Source of the DNA: Streptomyces sp. SJL17-4
GTDB lineage: Bacteria > Actinomycetota > Actinomycetes > Streptomycetales > Streptomycetaceae
DNA length: 64,000 nucleotides
Direction: 5' to 3'
Assembly: GCF_036826855.1 (NCBI RefSeq)
Contig: NZ_CP104578.1
Span: 6,421,501 to 6,485,500 of the forward strand
The notes under the pieces were generated by a model. The model did no database searches. It saw only the letters and a program-made list of their open reading frames with translations, and was not told the DNA's origin. Of this stretch, positions 29,723 to 39,000 are shown in pieces (the stretch's first letter is position 1; the number at the start of each line of letters is the position of its first letter). The position numbers were made by a program, and so were the translations under genes.

Positions 29723-29823
29723 GCACCGACCCTGACCCGCCGTCCGGCCCTGGCGCAAATCGATTCCCACCCCCGCCGCCCGGGTCGTGGCCCGTTCGTA
29801 CGCCCGTGCCAGAATCGGGCCGC

Positions 29824-30285
29824 ATGACGCACGATCACGACCATGCGACGCTCCATGTCGGCGAAGGTGACGCCGCCCTCGCGAAGCTCCTGGACCAGGG
29901 GCTCGACGCCTTCAACTTCGCGGCCACGAACACCACCCCCGAGGACCAGGGCGAGCTGTCCGTGAAGGCCGTCGACGAGAACGGCGAGCTCATCGGCGGT
30001 CTCACCGGCTGGACCTGGAGCGGCCTCTTCGGCATCGACATGCTGTGGGTCCGCGAGGACAGCCGCAAGGACGGCTGGGGGAGCAGGCTCCTGCGCGCCG
30101 CCGAGGACGAGGCGCGGCGGCGCGGCTGCGACCGCGCCAACGTCTCGTCGTTCACCTTCCAGGCCCCGGACTTCTACCGGCGGCACGGCTACGTCGAGAC
30201 CGGACGGGTGCTCGGCATCCCCGGCGGCGCCGAGGACGTCCACTTCCACAAGAGTCTGGCGGTCCAAGCCCCTTCTGGAGACTAG
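29824..30285 (+). CDS. GNAT family N-acetyltransferase
   Basis: 153 residues. The acetyl-CoA pyrophosphate loop reads VREDSRKDGWGSRLLRAAED (R/Q-x-x-G-x-G/A variant), preceded by the strand FGIDMLWV and followed by CDRANVSSFTFQAPDFYRRH. A His-rich start (MTHDHDHATLH) may be a metal-binding extra. Substrate unknown. The stop overlaps the convergent metalloprotein gene by four bases. Confidence 0.85.
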   Translation: MTHDHDHATLHVGEGDAALAKLLDQGLDAFNFAATNTTPEDQGELSVKAVDENGELIGGLTGWTWSGLFGIDMLWVREDSRKDGWGSRLLRAAEDEARRRGCDRANVSSFTFQAPDFYRRHGYVETGRVLGIPGGAEDVHFHKSLAVQAPSGD

Positions 30286-31166
30286 CCCGCGCACTCCAGC
30301 ACCGTCCGGCACACCCCGCACCGGGCCTTCAGCGCCCGGCCCGCCGGGATCCGCAGGCGCTGCCGGCAGACCGGGCAGAGGAACGAGACGCCGGTCGCGG
30401 GCGCGCCGCCCTGGAAGGCGTACGGAGCGCCCTCGCCGGCCCGGCCCCGGCGTCGCTCCCAGCCGTACCGGCGCCGCTCGGCCCAGCCCGCCCCGGCGAG
30501 CGGTGGCGTGATCCGCTCCCGGTCGGCCTCGGCCCGGCCGCGTACCCAGGCCTCGTACGCCACCGCGCTGGTGAACCACGGTGACGGGTCCTCGCCGAAC
30601 ACCTCGGCCCGCTTGGCGAGGACGTAGCCGAACTCCTCCGGGGTCAGATAGCCGAGCTTCTGGCTCTCCACGCCGTCCCGGCGGTACGCGTCGAGCAGCA
30701 GCCAGCCCGCACCCAGGTACGTGGTGACGACATCGGTGAGGATCTCGTTCTCGGCGGTGCCGGGGAAGCCGAGGCCGAGCCGGTGCAGCAGGACATGGGT
30801 GGTCTCGTGGGCGAGGGCCGCGCCGATGTCCCGGCGACGGGTCCGGAAGCGGTCGTTGAGCTCCACGAAGTACTCGGGTCCCGCGGCGAGTTCGACGGCC
30901 GCCGCGTGCTCCATCGGACGGAAGCTCACCACCATCCGCGCCTCGGGCAGCCGCAGGTGCCGGACCAGGGCGTGGGCCACCCGCTGGGTGCCGAGATGCA
31001 GGTCCTCGTCGTCGCCGAGGGCCACGTCGGAGGCCGGCACGCTCGCCGGGTAGCGGTGCACGCCGTCGGGGGAGAGGCGCCGGTAGAGCGCGGTGAGCGA
31101 GGCCGCGACGCCGGCGCGGTGCGGAAATCCGTGGGCGACGCGGTCGCCCTCCTGACGGTTCGGCAT
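30282..31166 (-). CDS. HETTH metalloprotein with C-terminal zinc ribbon
   Basis: 294 residues from ATG 31166, with a strong GGAGGGGG ribosome site. The helix GAALAHETTHVLLHRLGLGF carries HExxH (His120-His124), followed by ENEILTDVVTTYLGAGWLLL, which could give the third ligand; the first part (DVALGDDEDLHLGTQRVAHA) is poorly conserved. The C-terminus (CPVCRQRLRIPAG and CGVCRTVLEC) is a rubredoxin-like zinc knuckle. Probably a cytoplasmic minimal zinc peptidase; no signal peptide. Specific family not recognised. Confidence 0.75.
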   Translation of the reverse strand: MPNRQEGDRVAHGFPHRAGVAASLTALYRRLSPDGVHRYPASVPASDVALGDDEDLHLGTQRVAHALVRHLRLPEARMVVSFRPMEHAAAVELAAGPEYFVELNDRFRTRRRDIGAALAHETTHVLLHRLGLGFPGTAENEILTDVVTTYLGAGWLLLDAYRRDGVESQKLGYLTPEEFGYVLAKRAEVFGEDPSPWFTSAVAYEAWVRGRAEADRERITPPLAGAGWAERRRYGWERRRGRAGEGAPYAFQGGAPATGVSFLCPVCRQRLRIPAGRALKARCGVCRTVLECAG

Positions 31167-31253
31167 ACGGGACCCCCTCCGGTCCATTTTACGGTTCCGG
31201 TGCCGCGTGGCCGAAAAGGCTTCCTTGTGGGGGCAGTTGGGAGTTGCCCATAA

Positions 31254-32105
<852 letters not shown>

Positions 32106-32120
32106 CCGACCGCACGAACA

Positions 32121-32153
32121 GGTGCCCCGGAGCGGCCTCGGCTCCGGGGCACC
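32121..32153. terminator. Terminator after the trypsin gene
   Basis: GGTGCCCCGGAGC-GGCCTCG-GCTCCGGGGCACC, a perfect 13-base stem between the convergent trypsin and beta-galactosidase genes. Confidence 0.8.
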
Positions 32154-32188
32154 GTCGCGCACTCGACGCCCTTGCCGGTCGTGAAGGC

Positions 32189-33949
32189 TCAGAGCGGATC
32201 CAGCGCCGGCCCCGCCCCCGCGTCCCCCTCCAGCTCAAGCACCCACACCTCGTTCGCGCCCTCCCGCAGCACCGGGCCCGGCACGAACAGCACGTCCTGC
32301 GGTCCGGCCGACCAGTACCGGCCCAGGCAGAAACCGTTCACCCACACAAACCCCCGCGTCGCGCCCGGCAGCCGCAGCACCGCGTCTCCGGCGCCGACGA
32401 CCTCCAGCGTCCCCCGGTAGAGACCCGGCCCGCTCCGGCCCGCCGCCGGCTCGAACCGCACCTTGTCCACGGCCGCCGCCTCGAAGGCGTCGAGGCGCAG
32501 CCCCCGCGACCGGAACCCGTGCAGATACTGCCGCTCGTGCCGTACGCCCCCGGTGATCCCCTTCGGCTCCGCGAGCCGCGGCCCGTAGTTGACCCGCCCG
32601 AGCGACTCCACCCACAGGTCCACCAGCGCGGGACCCGCCACCGGTTCGGCCAGTGCCACGTCCTCACCGTCCGTCGTGTCCAGGACCCCCGCCAGGACCC
32701 CGTCGACGTACACCACCGCCCGGTCCCGCAACCCCGTCACCCCCAGCGGATACGGCTGCCGGGGACCCGGCACGGTCACCCGGTGGCGGACCAGGCCCCG
32801 GTCCACCCCCAGCTCCTCGAAGGTCGGCGGCACCGGTGTCACCCGTTCCTCCCCACCGAGCACCTCCAGCACCCCGCCCAGCGGAGCCCAGCCGTCGAAA
32901 CCGCCCCGCACCGGGCCCGCGAGCCGGACCGGCGGCTCCGGAACCTCCGGCAGCGGCCCCTCCGCGTACCCCGCGAGCACCTCGCGGAAGCGCCAGAACT
33001 TCTCCGTCGGACGCCCCGCCTCGTCCACCGGCGCGTCGTAGTCGTACGAGGTCACCGTCGCCCGCAGCGGCCCGTCATGCAGATCACCGGCCCGGTTCGC
33101 CCCGGCCCAGCCCCCGAAGTTCGTGCCCCCGTGCGCCATGTAGACGTTGACCGAGGCCCCGCACTCCAGGATCTCCCGCAGCGCCTCCGCCGCCTCCCCC
33201 GCCTCCCGCACCGCGTGCTCCGTGCCCCAGTGGTCGAACCAGCCGCACCAGAACTCCATGCACATCAGCGGCCCCGTCGGCCGATGACGCCGCAGCGTCG
33301 CGAAACCCTCCCGCGCGCCCGAGCCGAAGTTCGCCGTCGCGAGCACCCCCGGCACCGAACCACCCGTCAGCATGTGGTCCTCCGGACCGTCCGAGGTGAA
33401 CAGCGGAACACCCACCCCGCAGCCGCGCAACAACTCCGCCACCCATTCCAGATAGCCCCGGTCGCTGCCGTAACTGCCGTACTCGTTCTCCACCTGCACC
33501 AGCACCACCGGGCCGCCCCGGTCGACCTGCCGCTCCACCACCTGCGGAAGCAGCCGCCGGAACCACTCCTCCACCGGCGCCAGGAACCCCGGGTCCAGGG
33601 TCCGCACCCGCCGCCCCAGCGGGCCCGTCAGCCAGTGCGGCAGACCACCGTTCTCCCACTCGGCGCAGATGTACGGCCCCGGGCGCACGATCGCCCACAT
33701 GCCGGCCCGCTCCACCGCGTCCAGGAACCGGCCGAGGGCGTCCGCGTCCACGTACCGCCCCGGCTCCGGCTCGTGCAGATTCCACGGAACGTACGTCTCG
33801 ACGCAGTTGAGGCCCATCGCCCGCAGCATCCCGAGCCGGTGCTCCCACTGCTCCTCGTGCACCCGGAAGTAGTGCAGAGCCCCCGACAGCAGCCGCACCG
33901 GCCGACCGTCGAGCAGAAAGTCCTCGTCACCCACAGCGAACGTGCTCAT
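32189..33949 (-). CDS. Beta-galactosidase, glycoside hydrolase family 35
   Basis: 586 residues. TIM-barrel landmarks: GALHYFRVHEEQWEHRLGML, NCVETYVPWNLHEPEPGRY, GPYICAEWENGGLPHWL. The GH35 signature GGPVVLVQVENEYGSYGSD contains the acid/base Glu156; the nucleophile is Glu232 in CMEFWCGWFDHWG. The C-terminal part is beta-sandwich (jelly-roll) domains. No signal peptide is seen, so it acts on imported galactosides. Divergent from an AraC-type regulator that probably controls it. Confidence 0.93.
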   Translation of the reverse strand: MSTFAVGDEDFLLDGRPVRLLSGALHYFRVHEEQWEHRLGMLRAMGLNCVETYVPWNLHEPEPGRYVDADALGRFLDAVERAGMWAIVRPGPYICAEWENGGLPHWLTGPLGRRVRTLDPGFLAPVEEWFRRLLPQVVERQVDRGGPVVLVQVENEYGSYGSDRGYLEWVAELLRGCGVGVPLFTSDGPEDHMLTGGSVPGVLATANFGSGAREGFATLRRHRPTGPLMCMEFWCGWFDHWGTEHAVREAGEAAEALREILECGASVNVYMAHGGTNFGGWAGANRAGDLHDGPLRATVTSYDYDAPVDEAGRPTEKFWRFREVLAGYAEGPLPEVPEPPVRLAGPVRGGFDGWAPLGGVLEVLGGEERVTPVPPTFEELGVDRGLVRHRVTVPGPRQPYPLGVTGLRDRAVVYVDGVLAGVLDTTDGEDVALAEPVAGPALVDLWVESLGRVNYGPRLAEPKGITGGVRHERQYLHGFRSRGLRLDAFEAAAVDKVRFEPAAGRSGPGLYRGTLEVVGAGDAVLRLPGATRGFVWVNGFCLGRYWSAGPQDVLFVPGPVLREGANEVWVLELEGDAGAGPALDPL

Positions 33950-34065
33950 GGCCTCACCCTCGCCCTCTGGCGGCGAACCGGTCCATGGACAAAGATCGTC
34001 GCAGTTTGGACGTTAGAGCCCGCCCGGCCCCCCTCCGCCGGACGGCTGGGGAGGGGCACCACCGC

Positions 34066-34953
34066 ATGTACCACACCTGGATGCGCTACTTCACACCCAG
34101 CCCCGTCCACCACCGCCTCGGCCTCGTCTGCCTCGGCGTCGGACTCCAGCACGGCACCCTGCCCACCGTCGGACCCCGCACCCTCGACCACCACGTGGCC
34201 GTCGTCGTCTCCGCCGGCAGCGGCTGGTACCGCGGCCCCGACGGACGCCGCACCACCGTCACCGCGCCCGCCCTCCTCTGGCTGACCCCGGGCACCCCCC
34301 ACCACTACGGCGCCGACCCCGGCACCGGCTGGGACGAGGCCTTCGTCGACTTCACCGGACCCGCCACCACCACCTACACCGAACTCGGCTACATCGAACC
34401 CGACCGGCCCGTCGTCCCCCTCTCCGACGCCGCGCCCGCCCGCGCCGCCATCGGCCGGATCGCCCGCGCCGCCCGCCCCGGCAACCCCCTCCTGGAGGTC
34501 GAGACCGGCGCCGCCGTCCACGAACTGCTCGTCGCGCTCCGCCGGGCCCGCGCCGACACCAACGCCGACGGCGACCCCGTCCTCGCCGCCCTCGCCCGCG
34601 ACGCCTTCCAGCCGCTCTCCGTCGCCGAACACGCCGCCCGGCACGGCATGACCGCCGCCGAACTCCGCACGACCGTCCGCCGGGCCGCCGGATGCAGCCC
34701 CAAGGACTACCTGCTCACCGTGCGCCTCGGCCGCGCCAAGGAACTCCTCGCCGCCACCGAACTGCCCGTCGCCGCCGTCGCCCGCCGCGTCGGCTACGAC
34801 GACCCGGCCTACTTCTCCCGGCTCTTCACCCGCCGGGTCGGCACCGCCCCCATCCGCTTCCGCGACCAGCAGGGACGGTCCGTGCACGGCGGCTGGAGCA
34901 ACACCGTTCCGGATCCCGAACACCCGCCCACGATCCTCCCGAGATCCGTCTAA
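34066..34953 (+). CDS. AraC family transcriptional regulator
   Basis: 295 residues from ATG 34066 (GGGGAGGGG upstream). The N-terminal cupin-like sensor has HHVAVVVSAGSGWYRGPDGR and LLWLTPGTPHHYG. Two HTHs follow: LSVAEHAARHGMTAAELRTT and LPVAAVARRVGYDDPAYFSR with RLFTRRVGTAPIRFR, the AraC signature. Divergent from the GH35 gene, hence the likely galactoside-responsive activator. The frame extends upstream to 33985 but the ribosome site supports 34066. Confidence 0.87.
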   Translation: MYHTWMRYFTPSPVHHRLGLVCLGVGLQHGTLPTVGPRTLDHHVAVVVSAGSGWYRGPDGRRTTVTAPALLWLTPGTPHHYGADPGTGWDEAFVDFTGPATTTYTELGYIEPDRPVVPLSDAAPARAAIGRIARAARPGNPLLEVETGAAVHELLVALRRARADTNADGDPVLAALARDAFQPLSVAEHAARHGMTAAELRTTVRRAAGCSPKDYLLTVRLGRAKELLAATELPVAAVARRVGYDDPAYFSRLFTRRVGTAPIRFRDQQGRSVHGGWSNTVPDPEHPPTILPRSV

Positions 34954-34964
34954 GCTCGCAGATC

Positions 34965-35315
34965 ATGAGCGAGTCCCCCCGACCCCACCAGCCCACCCCG
35001 CCCCCGGCCCCCTCCCAGCCCGACGAGTCCGTACGGGCCGAGCTGACCCGGCTGCGCGAAAGCATCGACAACATCGACGCGGCGGTCGTCCACATGCTCG
35101 CCGAGCGCTTCAAGTGCACCCAGCAGGTCGGCGTCCTCAAGGCCGAGCACCGGCTGCCGCCCGCCGACCCCGCCCGCGAGGCCCGGCAGATCGCCCGGCT
35201 GCGGGAACTCGCCGGCAGCGCGAAACTGGACCCGGCCTTCGCGGAGAAACTCCTGAACTTCATCATCGCGGAGGTCATCCGCCACCACGAGACGATTGCG
35301 GACGGAGCACGCTGA
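34965..35315 (+). CDS. Chorismate mutase, AroQ type
   Basis: 116 residues: a Pro-rich N-terminal 22, then the three-helix AroQ fold, LTRLRESIDNIDAAVVHMLA, ERFKCTQQVGVLKAEHRLPP with DPAREARQIARLRELA, and a C-terminal helix FAEKLLNFIIAEVIRHH. Arg and Lys residues of the active site (ERFKCTQQVGVLK) are present. Converts chorismate to prephenate for Phe/Tyr synthesis. Its stop overlaps the asparaginase start by one base (TGATG), so the two are coupled, which is an unusual pairing. Confidence 0.88.
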   Translation: MSESPRPHQPTPPPAPSQPDESVRAELTRLRESIDNIDAAVVHMLAERFKCTQQVGVLKAEHRLPPADPAREARQIARLRELAGSAKLDPAFAEKLLNFIIAEVIRHHETIADGAR

Positions 35316-36301
35316 TGGCCCGCGTCACGGTCTTCACCCTCGGAGGGACCATCTCCGCACGAGGCGGTGACGCGGCCCGGATGAGCGGCCGGGAAGTCCT
35401 CGCCGAACTCGGCGGCGACCACGACATCGTCCTGAACGACTTCCGCCGCGTCCCCAGCTCCACCCTCACCCACGCCGACCTCGCCGACCTCGCCACCGAG
35501 GTCCGCGCCACCGTCGCCGCGGGCTCCGGCGTGGTCGTCGTCCAGGGCACCGACACCCTGGAGGAGACCGCCTTCCTCCTCGACCTGCTCTGCACCACCG
35601 AGCAGCCCGTCGTCGTCACCGGCGCCATGCGCCGCCCCGACCTGCCCGGCGCCGACGGCCCCGCCAACCTGGCCGCCGCGCTCGCCGTCGCCGCCCACCC
35701 GGCCTGCCGGAACCTCGGCGTCCTCGTCGTCCTCGCCGACGAGATCCACGCCGCCCGCCTCGCCCGCAAGACCCACACCACCTCCGTCGCCACCTTCACC
35801 TCGGCCGGCGCCGGGCCCCTCGGCACCGTCGTCGAGGGCGAGCCCCGCATCCTGCTCCGCCCCGCCGTACAGGCCGCGTTCTGCCCGCTGGAGCTCGACC
35901 CCGAGGTACGGGTCGCCCTGGTGACCCTCTCCCTCGGCGACCGCGGCGAACTCCTCGACGCCGTCGACGACCGCTTCCAGGGCCTCGTCGTCGCCGCCTT
36001 CGGCGCCGGCCACGCCCCCGCCTGGCTCGTCGAGCCGCTCGCCGAGCTCGCCCGCCGCATCCCCGTCGTCCTCGCCTCCCGCACAGGAAGCGGCGCGACC
36101 CTCTCGGACACCTACCGCAGCCCCGGATCCGAATACGACCTGCTGCACCACGGACTGATCCCGGCCGGCCCCCTCGACCCCGCCAAGGCCCGGATCCTGC
36201 TCCACACCCTGCTGTCCAGCGGAGCGGCCGGCCCGGCCGGATACGACCGGCCCCGGATCACCGCCGCCTTCGCCCACCTGAACGGCTCAGGACTCGCCTG
36301 A
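35315..36301 (+). CDS. L-asparaginase
   Basis: 328 residues. First active-site Thr in VFTLGGTISARGG; second in VVVVQGTDTLEETAFLLD (family TDT motif), with conserved ADGPANLAAALAVA. No signal peptide, so it is a cytoplasmic type I-like enzyme giving aspartate and ammonia. Start ATG 35315 lies on the chorismate mutase stop. The C-terminal third is the regulatory-like small domain. Confidence 0.88.
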   Translation: MARVTVFTLGGTISARGGDAARMSGREVLAELGGDHDIVLNDFRRVPSSTLTHADLADLATEVRATVAAGSGVVVVQGTDTLEETAFLLDLLCTTEQPVVVTGAMRRPDLPGADGPANLAAALAVAAHPACRNLGVLVVLADEIHAARLARKTHTTSVATFTSAGAGPLGTVVEGEPRILLRPAVQAAFCPLELDPEVRVALVTLSLGDRGELLDAVDDRFQGLVVAAFGAGHAPAWLVEPLAELARRIPVVLASRTGSGATLSDTYRSPGSEYDLLHHGLIPAGPLDPAKARILLHTLLSSGAAGPAGYDRPRITAAFAHLNGSGLA

Positions 36302-36394
36302 GAACACCGGGAAACGCCCCGGAGGACCTGCCCGGAGAAGGCCCGCACCCCACCACCCCTGCCCCACGCCGAAGGCATCGGGCAGCATAGGGCC

Positions 36395-38881
36395 ATGTCC
36401 GTACTGACGCGCGACGAAGCGCAGACCCGTGCCCAGCTCCTCGACGTCCAGCACTACAGCGTGGACCTCGACCTCACCACCGGCGACGAGACCTTCGAGT
36501 CCACCAGCCTCGTCCGGTTCACCGCCCGTACCGCCGGGGACACCTTCGTCGAGCTGAAGCCCGAAACCCTGCACTCCGCCCTCCTCGACGACGAGCCCCT
36601 CGACGTCACCACCCTGGACGGCAACCGCCTCCCGCTGCACCTGAGCGAGGGCGAGCACACCCTGCGGATCAGTACGACCATGCGGTACTCCCGCACCGGC
36701 GAGGGCATGCACCGCTTCGCCGACCCCAGCGACGGCGAAGCGTACGTCTACACCCAGCTCTTCATGGAAGACGTCCAGCGCGTCTTCGCCGCCTTCGACC
36801 AGCCCGACCTGAAGGCCGTCTTCGAACTGACCGTCACCGCCCCCGACGGCTGGACCGTCCTCGCCAACGGCATCACCGAGCAGCGACCCGACGGACGCTG
36901 GCACTCCGCCGCCACCCCGCCGCTCTCCACCTACTTCGTGTGCGTCGCGGCGGGCCCCTGGCACTCGGTCCGCACCGAGCACGCCGGACTCCCCTTCGGC
37001 ATCCACTGCCGCCGCTCCCTCGCCGCCCACCTCGACGCCGACGCCGACGAGATCCTCGCCGTCACCAAGGCCTGCTACGACCGCTTCCACGAGAAGTTCG
37101 ACGAGCCGTACCCCTTCGACTCGTACGACCAGGCCTTCGTCCCCGAGTTCAACGCCGGCGCCATGGAGAACCCCGGCCTCGTCACCTTCCGCGACGAATT
37201 CGTCTTCCGCTCCGCCGTCACCGTCACCGAGCGGCAGACCCGCGCCATGGTCATCGCCCACGAGATGGCCCACATGTGGTTCGGCGACCTCGTCACCCTG
37301 CGCTGGTGGGACGACATCTGGCTGAACGAGTCCTTCGCCGAGTACATGGGCTACCAGACCGTCAACGAAGCCTGCTCCGACCTCTTCCCCGACACCTGGG
37401 TCGACTTCGGCGTCACCCGCAAGGCCTGGGGCTACGAGGCCGACCAGCGGCCCTCCACCCACCCCGTCGCCCCCGACCCCGAGGCCGTCCCCGACACCGC
37501 CTCCGCCCTCCTCAACTTCGACGGCATCTCCTACGCCAAGGGCGCCTCCGCCCTCCGCCAGCTCGTCGCCTGGCTCGGCGAGAAGGACTTCCTCGCCGGC
37601 ATCAACATCCACTTCAAGCGCCACAAGTTCGGCAACGCCACCCTCGCCGACTTCATCGACAACCTCGCCGCCGCCACCGACCGCGACGTCCACGCCTGGG
37701 CCGACCAATGGCTCCGCACCACCGGCGTCGACACCCTCACCCCGGCCCTCACCGGCGAAGGCCTCCGCTGGCAGCTCGCCGTCGACCGCGCCGGCAGCCG
37801 CCCCCACCGCATCGCCGTCGGCCTCTACGACCGCGACCCCTCCGGCGAGCTCGTCCTCCGCGAGCGCCGCGAACTCGACGTACCCCAGACCGAGCCCGCC
37901 GAGCTCACCGGCCCGCGCCCCGCCCTCGTCGTCCTCAACGACCAGGACCTCACCTACGCCAAACTCCGCTTCGACGAGGTCTCCGAGCAGTCCGCCCTGA
38001 GCGGCATCTCACGCATCCCCGACGCACTGACCCGCGCCGTGATCTGGAACGCGATGCGCGACATGGTCCGCGACGGCGACCTCCTCCCCGCCGACTACCT
38101 GGAATTCGCCCTGGCCCACCTCACCGAGGAGACCGAACTCGCCCTCGTGCAAGGCGTCCTCGGCTTCGCCCGCACCCAGATCGCCGACCGGTACCTCACC
38201 GAGGAAGCGCGCCCCGCAGCCCTCTCCACCATCCGGCAGATCGCCCGCGCCCTGCTGCGCCGCACCGAGGACGGCGAAGCCCCCGGCCTGCGCCTCACCG
38301 CCGTCCGCGCCCTCATCGACAGCGCCACCACCCCCGACCAGATCACCTCCTGGCTCGACGAAGGCACCGTCCACGGCGGCCCCGAGCTCGACCCCGAGCT
38401 GCGCTGGCGCATCCTGGCCCGACTCGCCGTCCTCGGCGCCACCGACGAGCCCACCATCGCCGCCGAACTGGAGCGGGACCCCAGCGCCACCGGCCAGGAA
38501 GGCGCGGCCCGCTGCCGGGCCTCCCTCCCGACCCCGGAGGCGAAGGAGGCGGCCTGGTCGGCGCTCTTCGACACCGACGACCTCTCCAACTACCTGTTCA
38601 CCGCCACGGCCCAGGGCTTCTGGCAGCCGGAGCAGGCGGAACTCCTCCGCGCGTACGTCCCCCGCTTCTACCCGGCGGCCATCGCCATGGGCGCCCGCCG
38701 GGGCGCCGCGATGGCCGAGGCGGCGGGCCGGTACGCCTTCCCGTCGTACGCGATCGACCAGGAATCTCTGACCCTGGGCGACCACCACCTCACGACGGAC
38801 GACATGATCCCGGCCCTCCGCCGCAAACTGGTCGACCAGCTCGACGACCTCCGCCGAGCCCTGAAGACCCGCGAAGCCTGA
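36395..38881 (+). CDS. pepN: Aminopeptidase N (M1 metallopeptidase)
   Basis: 828 residues, normal for actinobacterial PepN. GAMEN exopeptidase motif in EFNAGAMENPGLVTF; zinc site HEMAHMWFGDL (His289, His293) with Glu312 in LNESFAEY. The C-terminal ERAP1-like helical domain runs from about residue 520. Releases N-terminal residues from cytosolic peptides. The gene stands alone and ends in a perfect terminator. Confidence 0.93.
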   Translation: MSVLTRDEAQTRAQLLDVQHYSVDLDLTTGDETFESTSLVRFTARTAGDTFVELKPETLHSALLDDEPLDVTTLDGNRLPLHLSEGEHTLRISTTMRYSRTGEGMHRFADPSDGEAYVYTQLFMEDVQRVFAAFDQPDLKAVFELTVTAPDGWTVLANGITEQRPDGRWHSAATPPLSTYFVCVAAGPWHSVRTEHAGLPFGIHCRRSLAAHLDADADEILAVTKACYDRFHEKFDEPYPFDSYDQAFVPEFNAGAMENPGLVTFRDEFVFRSAVTVTERQTRAMVIAHEMAHMWFGDLVTLRWWDDIWLNESFAEYMGYQTVNEACSDLFPDTWVDFGVTRKAWGYEADQRPSTHPVAPDPEAVPDTASALLNFDGISYAKGASALRQLVAWLGEKDFLAGINIHFKRHKFGNATLADFIDNLAAATDRDVHAWADQWLRTTGVDTLTPALTGEGLRWQLAVDRAGSRPHRIAVGLYDRDPSGELVLRERRELDVPQTEPAELTGPRPALVVLNDQDLTYAKLRFDEVSEQSALSGISRIPDALTRAVIWNAMRDMVRDGDLLPADYLEFALAHLTEETELALVQGVLGFARTQIADRYLTEEARPAALSTIRQIARALLRRTEDGEAPGLRLTAVRALIDSATTPDQITSWLDEGTVHGGPELDPELRWRILARLAVLGATDEPTIAAELERDPSATGQEGAARCRASLPTPEAKEAAWSALFDTDDLSNYLFTATAQGFWQPEQAELLRAYVPRFYPAAIAMGARRGAAMAEAAGRYAFPSYAIDQESLTLGDHHLTTDDMIPALRRKLVDQLDDLRRALKTREA

Positions 38882-38905
38882 CACCCCCGCCCCCCCCGCC
38901 CCACC

Positions 38906-38935
38906 GGACGGCGCCCTGAACCCAGGGCGCCGTCC
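38906..38935. terminator. Terminator after pepN
   Basis: GGACGGCGCCCT-GAACCC-AGGGCGCCGTCC, a perfect 12-base stem followed by CTCGTT. Confidence 0.8.
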
Positions 38936-39000
38936 CTCGTTCGGGTCACAAGCACCGACTCCCCGGACATACCCCGACAACCCCCGGCACTCTGTCGTCC

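Noticed and set aside
38936..39000. An iron box before the decarboxylase/N-hydroxylase pair
   Set aside because: I looked for a TTAGGTTAGGCT-like palindrome and saw nothing similar in the 65 bases between the pepN terminator and the start.
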